Part shown: one piece after another, positions 48,101 through 61,608 of the stretch
Layout: every line of letters begins with the position of its first letter
Numbering within the stretch: position 1 is the stretch's first letter
NCBI GenBank assembly: GCA_030765045.1
Contig: CM060972.1
Span: forward strand, 55,256,971-55,320,970
Length of the DNA: 64,000 bases
Reading direction: 5' to 3'
Source of the DNA: Tenodera sinensis
Lineage: Eukaryota; Arthropoda; Insecta; Mantodea; Mantidae
Notes under the pieces: model-generated
Database searches by the model: none
Told to the model about the DNA's origin: nothing
The model's input: only the letters and a program-made list of their open reading frames with translations
Position numbers and translations under genes: made by a program

Positions 48101-51100
48101 ACACTGCCACCAGCAACACCACCAACATCGCCAGCACCAACACCACCGCAAACAACACCACCACCAACACCTCCAAGACTTACTCCACAAACGCCACCAT
48201 TTGGAGCACCACCTACACCACCATAACTACAAGCAATACCACCAACACCACCACCAACACCACAAACAATAACACGACCAACAACACCACCATCGCTAAC
48301 ACCACCACCAACACAACCACCAACAATATCAACACCAACAACACCACCACCAACACCATCAACACCAACACCAACACCTCCACCACCAACACCACCAAGA
48401 ACACTACCGCCACCAACACCAGCACCAACACCACCAACACAACCACCACTAAAGCCATCACCACCAATACCACCAACACCACCACCAACACCACGAACAC
48501 CAACATCACCAGCACTACCAACACCAACACCAGCACAAACACCACCATCAAAAACACCACAACACCACCACCAACACCAGCACCACCAACAACACACCAA
48601 CAACACCACCAACAACACCACCAACAACACCACCAACACCACCAGCCCCACCACCACCCTCAGCAGCACCACCAACACCAACACCACCACCAACACCACC
48701 TACACCACCACCGAATACACCGCCGACACCACCACAAACACCACACACAGCAACACGACCACCAACAACCTCACCAATATCACCACCACCAACACCAACA
48801 CCCCCAACACCATCCTCAACACCACCACCAATACAACCAACACCGCCACCACACCACCAACACCACCACCAACACCACTACCAATACCAGCACCACCAGC
48901 ATCACCACCAACACCACCACCAACAACAAGACCAACAACACCACCAATTGCACCAACACTACCACTAACACCGCCACCAACACCACCATCACCAACACCA
49001 CCAACACCACCACCAACACCACCACCAACACCACCCTCAACACCACCACCAACACCACCACAACTAAAACCGCCAACACCACAACCACCAACAACACCAA
49101 CACGACCAACTCCGTCACCAATACCACCACCATTACCGCCGTACCCAACACCACACAAATATACATAACCACCAGCAACACCAACTCCACCACCAACACC
49201 ACCACCAACAACACCACCACCAAAACCACCAAAACTTACCCCAGCAACGCCACCAACACAATTACCACCATTACCTGCAACACCATCAACACCATCAAGA
49301 CCTCCACCTGGACCACCACCAACATAACCAACAACAGCACCAACAACACCACCACCATCAACACTACCACCAACACCACCAACAATATCACCACCAAAAA
49401 CACCAACACCCCAACAACACCACCAACGCCATCACCACCAACACCAGTACCACCACAAACACCATTAACACCACTACCACCTCCAACACCACCATCAACA
49501 CTACCACCACCAACACCGGCACAAACATCACCATCACCACCACCAGCAACACCACCATCACAAACACCCCTACCACCAACACCAACAGAACCAAGACCAC
49601 CACCAACTAAACCACCACCACCAACACAACCACGAACTCCACCACGAACACCAACACCACCACCAAGATCACCACCACCATAAACACTACCACCAGCACC
49701 ACCACCAACACCACCACCAACACAACAACACCACCACTAGCACCACCACTAACACCAACACCACCAAAACCACCACCACAACACTTCCAACACCTCCAGC
49801 AACACCACCTGCTACACCAACATCACCAGCAACACAAGCACCACCACAAACACCACCACCAATACCACCACCAACACAACCACCAACACCACCACCAACA
49901 GCACCACCAACTCCACCACCAACTCCACCACCACCACCAACACCACCACAACCAATAGCACCAACACTACCACCAGCAACACCAACACCACCAACACAAC
50001 CCACACCACTAACACAAAGACCACCACCAACACTACCAGCAACACCAACACCACCACCAACACCAACACCACCACCAACACCACCACCACCATCAACACC
50101 ACCACTAAGACCATAAGCAACACCACCAAGTCCTCTACCACTAACACCACGAACACCAGCACCCCAACACCACCTACACCATCACAAAACCGCCAACACT
50201 ACCACCAACACCACCAAAACCACCACCACAACACTTCCAACACCTCCAGCAACACCACCACCTACACCAACACCACCACCAACACAAGCACCAACACCAC
50301 CACTTTTAACCACCATCAACACCACCACCAATACCTCAACCAAGAACACTACCACCACCAACACCACCACCAACAGCACCACCAACAGCACCACCTTCAA
50401 CACCACAGCCACCAACAGCACTAACACCACCACCAGCAACACACACACCACCACCAACACAACCACCAATACCACCACCAACACGACCACCAGCACCACC
50501 AACACCATTACCACCAGCACCACCAACAATACCACTACCTACATCACTACAGCCAACACAACCTACACCACCAACAGCAACACCAATACCACCACTACCA
50601 ACACCACCAACACAACCACCAACACCACCACCGGCCAAACCACCACCAACACCACCAGCAACAACACCACCAACATCAACACCACCAACACACCCACCAA
50701 AACCACCACCAAAACCACCAAGACTTCACCACCAACACCACCACTAACAACACCATCACCAACACCACCAATACCACCAACAACACAATCTACACCACCA
50801 CCGACAACACCACTGACAACACCACCAACACCAGCACCCCCAATACCACGCTCAACACCACCACCACCACCCTCCAACACTAACAACACCACCAATACCA
50901 CCAACACCACCACCACCATCCGCCACCAACACAAACACCACCACCAACACCACCACCATCAACACCACCACCAACACCACCATCAACAACACCTACACCA
51001 CCACCGACAACACCACCGACAGCACCACCACCAAAACCACCGCCCCCAATATCACTCTCAACACCACCACTAACACTACCTAAAACACCACCACCACCAA

Positions 51101-54100
51101 CACCACCAACACCGTCACCAACACCGCCGACACCTCACCAACAACACCACCACCAACAGCACCCAAAACACCACCTCCAAAACCAACACGACCAACACCA
51201 CTACCAACACTACCACCACCGACACCAGCACCGAAACCAGCAGCAACACCACCTCCACCAACACCACCACCAACACCAACACCACCAGCATCACCACCAA
51301 CACCACCACCAACAACAAGACCAACAATACCACCACCATCAACACTACCACCAACGCCACCAACAACGCCAACAGTATCAACAAGAAACAAAACCACAAC
51401 CCCCAACAACACCACCAACACCATCCCAACCCAAGCCACCACCAACACCTACACCACCAACACCTACATCACCAACACCTCCACCACCAACACCACCAAC
51501 ACTACAACCACCAACACCAGCACCAACACCGGCACCAACACTGCGAACACCACCACCACAAACACCGTAACCAAGACCACCATCAGCACCACAGTTACAA
51601 ACACCCCTACCACAAACACCACCACTTCCAAGACCACCACCAACAAAATTACCACCAACACCACCAACACAACCACGGATACCATCACCACCACCACAAA
51701 CACCTACTCCAACAACACCACCACCACCAACACAAACAACACCACCACAACACCACCATCACCTCCAACACTACAACCACCAACACCACAACCACCAACA
51801 CCACCAACAGCAACACCATCAACACCACCACCAAGACCACGGACAACACGAACACCAACACCACCACCAACACCACCACCCCAACAGCACCACCCATATA
51901 ACCAACACCACCACCACATCACCACCATTACCACCACCAACACCACCACCACCAAGACCACCACCAAGACCACTACCAACACCACCACCAACAACACCAC
52001 CAACACTATCACCGACAACACCACCAACACCAACACCACAACCCCCAACACCACCCTCAAGACCATCAACACCAACATCACCAACAACACCAGCACCAAC
52101 ACCAAAAATACCAACAAAAACCACCACGACCACCAACAATACCACCACCAACACCACCATCAACACCACCACCAACACCAACAATACCATCACCAACACT
52201 AAAGCCGCCAACAACAACCCCAACACAACCACCAACACAACCACCAAAACCGCCACCAACACCACCACCAACACCAACACCACCAACAACACCATCACCA
52301 GCAACACCACCAACAATACAACCACCTACACCACCACAGCCAACACCACCACAGCCATCACCACCAACACCACCACCAGCAACACCAACTCCGCCACCAC
52401 CACTACTTCCAACACAACCACCAGAACCACCACCAGCAAAACCACCACCAACACCACCACTACTTCCAACACAACCACCAGAACCACCACCAGCAAAACG
52501 ACCACCAACACCACCAGCAGCAAAATCTCCACCACCAGCACCACCAACACCACCACCAAAACCACCACCAACACCACCAACACTTCACCACCAACACCAC
52601 CAACACCAGCACCACCCCGAACTCCAACAACAATACCACCAACAGCACCGCAACAACACCGCCACCAACACCACCATTACCACCAACACCAACAGCACCA
52701 CCAAAACCACCATCAACACCACCACCAACACCAACAATACCACCATCAACACCACCGCCAACACCATCAGCACCACCACCAACACCACCGCCAACAACAC
52801 CACCGCCAGCAACACCACGTACACCACCACCGACATAACCCCCGGCAACACCACCAACACCACAACAAACACCAATACCAACACCACCACACCCTATACC
52901 ACCCTCAACACCACCAAAACCACCAACAACACCACCACCATCACCACCAATACCATCGCCAACACAACCAGCACCAATACCGCCAACACCACCACCCCTC
53001 CACCATCCTCAACAGCACCACCACCACCATCACCAACAATACCACCACCAACACCACCACCAACAACACCGCCACCAACACCACTACCAAAACCACCACC
53101 AACACCACCTACACCACCACCGACACCATTAACACAACACCACCCCCAATACCACTCTCAACACCAACACCGCCAACAACACCATCACCACTTACACCTC
53201 AAATACCATCACCAACACTACCATCAACACCGACCGCACCAACATCACCACCAACACCACCAATAGCACCACCACCAACACCACCTCCACCAACACCACC
53301 TCCACCAGCACCAACACCACCACAAGCACCACCATCAACACCACCAACACCACTAACACCACCACCTCCACACCCGCCCACATGACCACCACTCCCACCA
53401 CCACTAACGGCACCACCACCGCCGCCTCCAGCGCCACCATCACCAGCACCATCAACACCACACCCCCAGCACCACCAACACTATCACCACCAACACCACT
53501 ACCAGCAACATCACCACCAACACCACCACCCCCACCACCACCCGCAACGCCAACACTACCACGCCCACCATCACCACCACCACAAATACCACCTTCCCCA
53601 CCAACACCACCACCACATCCACCCACATCACCACCATCACCACCAACAGCAGCACCACCAACACCACCACCCACACCAACACCTCCACCACACCCACCAC
53701 CACAACAATCCACATCACCACCACCCCCACCAGCACCGCCACCAACCTCACCACCACAGTCACCCACATCGCCACCACCACCTCCACCATCCCCACCACT
53801 ACCACACCCACCCACATCACCACCACCCCCACCACCAACACCACCACAACCATCACCACCAACACCACTAACACCACCAACACCGACGTCACCACCGCCG
53901 ACACAACCACCACCAACACCGACAACACTAACACAACCACCACCAACTCCACCAGCATCAAAACTATCGCCAACACAAGCACCACCAACACCACCACCCC
54001 CAGCACCACCACCAACACCACCACCAACACCACTACCAACACCACCACCACACCCAACAACACCAGCACCACCATCACCACCAGCACCACTGCTCTCACC

Positions 54101-57100
54101 ACCAACACAACCACCACCAACACCACCAGCACCTAAAGCAACATCACCACCACAATCACCACTAACACCATCACCACCAGCATCAAAACCATCGCCAACA
54201 CAACCACCACCAACACCACCGCCCCCAACACCAACACCTCCACCAACACCATCACACCCACCAGCACCACCATCACCAACAGCACCACTACCTTCACCAC
54301 CAATACCAAAAAAACACCACCATCACCTAAACCAACATCACCACCACAAACACCACTAACACCCCCAACAAAACCAACACATCCTCCGCGAACAGAACCA
54401 CCACCAACACCACCACCAACACCAACACCACCAACACCATCACCAGCAACACCACCAACAATTCAACCACCTACACCACCACAGCGAACACCACCACAAC
54501 CATCACCACCAACACCACCACAACCAACACCACCACCCCCACCACCACCAACACAATCAATACCAACGCCGCCAACTCCACCACCACCACCAACACAACC
54601 ACCACCAACACCATCGCCACCACCATCACAACCACCACCAAAACCACCAACACCACCACAAAAAACACCAACACCACCACCATTAACGGATCCTTCCACA
54701 CCACCACCAAAACCAACAACACCACCCAGGTCACCACCACCCACACCATCAACAGTAGCACGACCACCACTCCCCCACCACCACACACCACTTCCTCTAC
54801 ATCCACAGTCAATACATTACCACCACTAACATAACCATCACCTCTACCACCACTAACACCACCACCCCCACCACCAGCATCACGCTCAACACCACCACCC
54901 GCACCACCAACACCAACACCACCACCCCACCATAACACCAACACCATATCCACCACCACTAACACCACCCCCACCAAAAGCACCATACTCAACATCACAA
55001 CCCGCACCACCAACACTAACACCCACACCACCACCCCACCACTACCACCACTACCAATACCACCATCACCAGCAACGCCAATACCACCATAACCAACCCC
55101 ACCACCACCCCCAGCACCACCTCCACCACCATCAACAACACCACCACCAACTCTACCACCAACAACACCACCGCCATCACCACCAGCACCACCTCCAACA
55201 CCAACACTACCAATATCACCACCACCAACACCGCCACCCCCACCAACAACACCCCACCACCAACGCCTACCACCACTCCCAATACCACCAACATCACCAC
55301 CAACACCACCACCATCACCAACACCACCACCCCCGACACCTCCATCACCACCTCCACCACCACGACCCCCAATAAAGCCACCACCAACACCACCACCTAC
55401 ACCACCAACACCACTAACATTGCGAACTCCAAAACCACGACCGCCAACAAAACCGCCGCCAACACCGCAACACCAACACAACCACAACTAACACCACCAT
55501 CACCACCACCATCAAAACTTCCGTCAACACAACCAATACCAACACCACCACGCCCACCACCACCAGCATCACCCCTAACAGCACCACCCGCACCTCCATC
55601 ATCAACTACAATACCACCACCAACACCACCACCAACACCACCACCCCACCATTACCACCATAACCCGTTCCACCAATACCACCACCAACACGAATACCAC
55701 CAGCTACCCCACCACCCCCACTATCACCTCCATCATCACCACCAATTCAAACACCACCACCACCACCATCACCACCAGCACCATCCCCACCACCAACACC
55801 ACCCCCGCACCACCACCATCACACACATCAACACGACCACACCCATGAACACCGCCACCCACACCACCACCACTCACGCCACCAACACCAACACCACCAC
55901 CACCATCACAACCAGAACCTCCATCACCACCACCAACACCATCACCACCAGAGCCACCGTCACCACCAACCCCAACACCACCACCGACAACCCCACCACA
56001 ACGACCACCAACACCACCACCACGACCACCACCAAAACCACCACCACCACTACTAATACCACCAACACCAACAGCACTATCATTATCCCCACAACCACGA
56101 ATACAATGATCACCGCCACTAGCACCACCACCAACACCACGATCCCCACCACCAATACATACACCACCAACACCACCACCAACACCACCACACCAACCAC
56201 CACCGGTTCCACCACTACCAACACCACCACCCCACCACCAGCACGAACACTAACATCATCACCAACACCACCATCACCAACACCACAGCAACCACCACCA
56301 ACAATACCACCACCATCACAACGAGAACCACCATCACCACCACCAACACCACCACTACCAACACCACCAACACCACCACTAACAGCACCACCACCATCCC
56401 TTCCACCACCACAACCAACACCACCACCCATACCACCACCCATACCACCACCACCACCCGCACCGTCAACATCAACACCACCACCAACACCATCACCCTC
56501 ACCACTACCAACACCACCACCTCCACCAGCACCAACACCACCACCAACCCCACCACCACCACCCTCACCACCACCACCCTCACCACCACCCTCACCACCA
56601 CCACCCTCACCACCACCACCAACACCACCACCCCACCACTACCAATACCACCAACACCAACATCAACAACACCAATACCAGCACCAGCAACACCACCAGC
56701 CCCACCACCACCCCAACGACCACCTCCACCACTAATACCAACATCACTACCAACACCACCACCAGCATCAGCACCAGCACAACCACCCGCACCACCAACA
56801 CCACCACTCCAACCACCACCCCCACCACCAACACCACCACTCCCACAACCACCCCCACCACCAACACCACCACCAGCAACACCAACACCACCACTGGCTC
56901 TGCCACCCCCACCACCAACACCACTAACATCACCACCCCCACCACTACCGCCACCACCCTTACCACCACCTACACCACCAGCCCCACCACCACCATCACC
57001 ACCACCAACACCACCACCCAGACGACCACCAACACCACCACCAACAACACCACAACCCTCACCACCACCAACACCACCACCCCACCACTACCAATACCAC

Positions 57101-57391
57101 CAACACCAACATCAACACCAACACCACCAACACCACCACCACCAACAACACCACAACTACCACCCCACCACCACCAACACCATCACCACCAAGACCACTA
57201 CCCCCACCAGCACCCCCACCAAGACCACCACCCCCACCACCACCACCACCACCAACAACACTACCACCCCCACCACTATCACCAACACCACCACCACCAA
57301 CACCACCACCCCCACCATCACCACCACCAACAACACCATCCCCACCAGCACCAAAACCACCATCATGGCCACCAACACCACCACCCGCATT
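42167..57391. repeat. giant A/C tract 4 (AMC)n, 15.2 kb
   Basis: This is the longest tract. Its start is only loosely like the starts of tracts 1-3. Up to about 53 kb the ACC/AAC mix dominates. From there to the end the sequence is richer in C, with many ATC and CCC triplets and fewer AAC. It ends in ordinary sequence at 'taccagctaccctgcaatg' with no further L unit. Very long stop-free frames (for example 45340-49683, + strand) are produced by the lack of T and G and change amino-acid content (Thr/Asn, then Pro/Thr, then His/Gln) wherever the triplet register slips. That is not how a protein gene behaves. Confidence 0.95.
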
Positions 57392-58330
57392 ACCAGCTAC
57401 CCTGCAATGTACGTAAAATAAACACTTTCAACTTGCTTAACAGTAGCTACCAAACTTTAATATTGGTGTTTTGTGGCTAATATCTTCTTGATGCGCATCA
57501 ACAAAGAATAGTCGACACAGAAGTCAGACTATTTCGTCACTACTCCGGAGTAGTAAGTGTAGTATTTCCCAAGCAGTGTTGCCAGGTTGACTCATTTCCC
57601 CCTGAATTAAGGGATTTTTCAAGTAAAATTTTGAAATTCAGGAATTAATATTCATTTACGTGTGCATGTCTGGTTTTAACTGAGAATTATTCATTAGACC
57701 CTTTCAGCACTAAAAGTATTACTTCATTAACTGTTTCTGCAATATACATAATTAAACAGCATTGAGTAACAATCACGGACAAGTAAATGCTACCGTTTCA
57801 TAGAACGCCACATCTACAAATTATCGCAAAGCAACAATGAGTCGTTAGTTTGTTGTTCACCTCTGTGTTGGCTGTTAAGGCTTGCAAGTATGCGCGTGCT
57901 AGTTAATCACAAGCTGAGTGTGCGCGAATTTCAGCCTTAGACTAAATTACATAACTCTTCACATTTTTAAAAATTTTGAGGAACTGATTTGAAATTAAGT
58001 ATCTGATTTATATCAAGTTGACCGTGCCGATTTCGAATCTGTCATTCATTTTCTCCACCACACCCAGTTCTTTTGTTATGATAACCTTTCCTATCAAGGG
58101 AAGTTCTCAATCAGTATCTCAAGAATTCTGTACTAGTGCAGATGGTTCATTAAGACAATCATTTTGTTTATTTTATTCAGTCTGTGTCATCAGAACGAAG
58201 TACCAGACTTGAAAAGAATGCATAAAGATCCTGTAAAAATATCAGATCTCTGTATCTCGTATAATCTGAAGTAGTGGCTTATTAGTAAGGCATGTCTTGA
58301 TGAATTCCCTAATTTTATTACATCAAGGAT
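57392..58330. other. unassigned sequence right of tract 4
   Basis: It is of ordinary composition. The short palindrome 'actactccggagtagt' is at 57538-57553. No gene, RNA or repeat shared with the rest of the window was recognised. Confidence 0.4.
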
Positions 58331-58409
58331 TTGGTTGGATGCACTTGACAGAATTCCGACAAAATTTGGAAATTTGAAGTTCCTTTCCTCTATAACAAAA
58401 AAGAAAGAT

Positions 58410-58634
<225 letters not shown>

Positions 58635-58659
58635 GGCGGAATTTACTAGCACGTCACCT

Positions 58660-59625
58660 TTAGACCCCATACCCTAAACCAGTTGGGAAGCTTTTTCTAT
58701 GGGATTTACTTTTAGGCTGAAGGAATCAACAATAGTTGCTCATGAGGGAGGGATTTCATCTACCTTCATAGCTACTTTCCATATGTAGTACATCTTGGTG
58801 AAAACCATCGCGTTGCTCATCGCCAACTGCACCCAAAATTCTCAGGAAAGATGTCCGAAGTACGAATGTAGAAAATGCATTTTCAACGACAGCCTATATT
58901 CTAAGTTTCTGTAGTTATTTAAAGATCATTGATAAGTACCTATTCCTTACTTCTTTGAATGACAACCGCGCGGCAAGTTCAGCGGGATTCAGTTTAGCAT
59001 AAAACTGTGACTTCTGAAGCAATTGTGTGGACCAATGAAAATTCCTTCTTTTATGTTGGCTCACTTATACTGGGAAATAGTTCTCTCAGGTGTTTCAAAC
59101 ATTCCCGTATTTTAATTAAGGAAATTGAAGCTATTAACAGTGTAGCAACAATATTCTAACAAATTTGTTCGTATAGCTTTGAGAATGAGTTGGTGTCAAC
59201 TCGAAATTTTAGTCAGCTTTGCACCAAGAACTTGCAATATTACTAAGATAAGTGAAGTTTAGTTTCTAATTTGTTCTTACTTTAAAATTCCTCTATTTTG
59301 CCCATTCCCTTCACAAAGCGTTTCATAAGCCCCAGATTTATATTTATGGGCAGAATATCACATTTAAAAGATTCACCAATAGTTTGTGTTTTATGTTCTG
59401 CTTCCATGATTCGAATTCTTTTCTCTTGGACCATTCTTTGATAATGTAGAGCTGTGCAATAGCTTCGCTGATGACCTAGAAGTTGAGCGCCCTTAAACCA
59501 AACAAACTGTGCAATAGCTTGACTATCCCATAGGCACTGGAAGTAACAGATCTGTAATCCTAGGAGAAGTCCAATAATTTTTAAATCACCACAAATACAC
59601 CATCACTGCAATATTTTTAGGTCTT
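58660..59625 (-). pseudogene. decayed member of an insect multicopy gene family, function unknown
   Basis: Read on the minus strand in changing frames, blocks appear in a fixed order: CICGDLKIIGLLLGLQ (~59600-59555); FQCLWDSQA; INLGLMKRFVKGM (~59370-59320); a FP-x-IS-like block with KEGIFIGP (~59080-59020); ARLSFKEV; MHFLHSYFG (~58880); and ILGAVGDEQRDGFHQD with a following ME-x-SYEGR (~58850-58780), then NPSLMSNYCWFL-like remains. I know this succession from large families of uncharacterised proteins in aphids and other arthropods, where an HFLHSHLD and E-x-FHQD block is typical. No biochemical role is known to me. Stops and frameshifts occur in every block, and a 41-bp LINE tip interrupts it, so it is a pseudogene. 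Family recognition is from memory. Confidence 0.65.
59466..59506 (+). mobile_element. 41-bp LINE 3' tip with 14-bp target duplication
   Basis: The insert (GCTGATGACCTAGAAGTTGAG, in part, ending CCCTTAAACCAAACAAA) lies between perfect 14-bp repeats CTGTGCAATAGCTT (59452-59465 and 59507-59520). Its sequence matches the 3' end of the LINE at 12480-13222. It is an extreme case of 5' truncation. Confidence 0.85.
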
Positions 59626-59884
59626 CCACTGCGTTTTGCATCCAATACAGAGCCTGTTTTCGGAGTTTTGGGAGATTGGCTTCACTGGGAGCTGCTTTAT
59701 TGAAACGAAGAAAGAAGCTTTGGTAAGATAACGTGTATTTCCACCCGAATGCCAGTCATGCATACGTTGCTGTACATATTTAAGCTGTTGAATAACAGTT
59801 ATAATACTAAATCTTAGGTTGGCAATTACCCCTCCATCGCTTCGACTAGCCGATCCACGCATGCGCCAATACTTCGTTGTTTCG

Positions 59885-61141
59885 CGTTCAAGTTCAAGTT
59901 CAAGTTATTTATTGTAAAAGTATTGGCCTGGTGCCGGTACATTGGGCCCGGCTTACAGGCTATATTTACATTGATTTACAGTTGACTTTGTTCATATTTA
60001 CAGTTTTCGCTATATACAAAAACCCATACGGTGACCATCTGTAGGTCACGAAGAATAGTTTTCTTTTGTCTTTTGTCTGTTTCGTCTTTGGGTTATATAT
60101 ACATATGCACATATTTACAAATTATATACAGACACATACACGCACGCATTCACCCACACACACACTCGTACACACATACACACACATCTTCACTGGGCAC
60201 ACCAGAAATATGCGTCCCAGCGCACTACACTATTTACAGTTTTGACACTATATACATTGTCCCGCGGTGGCAGCTCCTGAATATTTTCCGAGGCGAGGGC
60301 CTCTGCCGGAACATGTATCTGGCTTAGGGACGAGGTTGCGTGGACGCGCATTAGTCGGCGAGCCGAGCCGCTTCTAGAACATTTTTATCCTAGTATGCTT
60401 GCGGTGCTTCGGCTCGCCTTTGCCGATGTTAGCGATCACGTCATTTTCGTGGTTCCTAATGCGCGTCCATGCCGCCATTGCTCTTTTGTCTATTGCCTCC
60501 GGGATGAACGGGATATGAGTTTCGAGGTGAAGAGTTTGGGTGGTGGTGAGGAGTGGAGCAGAGAGGATTTTTCTGAGGGAGAGATTTTGGAGGGTTTGGA
60601 GTTGTTTGAGGGCAGTTTTGGAGGCATTAGCCCAGGCCACACATGCATACAGGACCACCGAGAGAATAAATGACCTATATAGTATCAGTTTTGACTTTAG
60701 TCGCAACTGTTTACTACGGAAGATGGGGGCGCACAACTTTAGCCGCTGTCTGCCTTTATTGGCGCTATTTTTTATGTGGGTGGACCAACACATTGTTCGG
60801 TCCAAGGTGACACCTAAGTATTTAACTTGCTGACGGCAGTGCAATATCTGACCACCGACCGTTAGGTCCGTTGCCAAAGTGTGACGCCGCTTAGAGAAAT
60901 GAATCAGCTGGCATTTGTCGGGATTAATTTTGATTTTCCAGTCATGTTGCCATGAGAGGAAGTTGTTAACATAACGTTGCATTTCTGCAAGGCCCAAACG
61001 TGGATTTCTATGGTGGTTGTATATTGCAGTGTCGTCAGCATACATGGCGACCTTGCATCTGGCGTCCACTGGGAAATAATTGGTGAATAATATATACAGA
61101 AAAGGGGACATTATTGCCCCTTGTGGGACGCCAGCCCGCAT
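59885..61141 (-). mobile_element. Jockey-like LINE, 5'-truncated in RT
   Basis: The unit on the minus strand comprises a partial ORF2 (61141-60374), a ~490-base 3' UTR with a CA-rich microsatellite (60125-60185), and a 3' tail of CTTGAA repeats (59885-59905) instead of poly-A. The 5' end is cut inside the RT at the AGVPQG motif. I could not find a convincing target duplication. The short homology to the left of the insertion was not clear. Confidence 0.8.
60374..61141 (-). pseudogene. Jockey-like reverse transcriptase, C-terminal half
   Basis: The 255-residue open frame starts in AGVPQGAIMSPFLY (RT motif B region) and contains the catalytic YADD box (MYADDTAIY, ~residues 33-41). KCQLIHFSKR, VKYLGVTLD and the thumb region (SKLILYRSFILSVVLYA) follow. 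The C-terminal Jockey-type segment (LQTLQNLSLRKIL ... HIPFIPEAI) ends at a natural stop. There is no RNase H domain, as expected for the Jockey clade. The endonuclease domain and N-terminal RT are missing because of 5' truncation, so the product cannot work alone. The frame is intact to its end, suggesting a fairly recent copy. Confidence 0.85.
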
Positions 61142-61149
61142 ACACGGCC

Positions 61150-61305
61150 AGGTACAAACGACCTACACTTACCGAAGTTTTCACTGATTTCTTAGTACGT
61201 TTCGCCAGTTCGTTCTTTGTCATGAACCCACACAATAACAATGAGACGTTCCTCAATGGTATATTTGCTTGTATCAGCAAGTGCTTACAATACAAATAGC
61301 GTTTC
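61150..61305 (-). pseudogene. possible transposase N-terminal helix-turn-helix fragment
   Basis: One minus-strand frame reads TIEERLIVIVWVHDKERTGETY, in part (broken by a stop), then EISENFGK, which looks like the start of a mariner/Tc1-type DNA-binding domain. It directly abuts the truncated Jockey-like element. The evidence is weak; it may be chance. Confidence 0.3.
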
Positions 61306-61608
61306 ACATTGACATCAACTAATAATTCGCGAAAAAATCTGCCTTACCGCTACAACATAACAATGCCCTCGCTCTATCGGAGAATTGGCAAACCAATGCA
61401 GCAAAAAGTATATGAAGCCCTCGCAACCCATCAATAGCTTTTATTTTTCGGCTTCGGAAAGCGAGTTATTTCAATATAAACATTACACGATCACGACTTT
61501 TGGCCCACCCCAGTCTTTCACATGATGAAATTATTGTTTTTGATTGTGTTTGCCATTGTCTTAATTTACATCGGAATGTCCCCCCAAAAATGTTACGTCA
61601 CTGCTACA
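61306..61608. other. unassigned sequence
   Basis: No gene or repeat was recognised here. Confidence 0.4.

Noticed and set aside
45340..49683. 1,447-codon + strand open frame of mostly Thr/Asn/Pro
   Set aside because: A and C alone cannot make a stop codon. Amino-acid content flips with triplet register, and there is no promoter, splice or domain signal; it is low-complexity DNA.
20735..57391. CRISPR array
   Set aside because: There are no conserved repeats with unique spacers; composition is microsatellite-like and the genome is eukaryotic.
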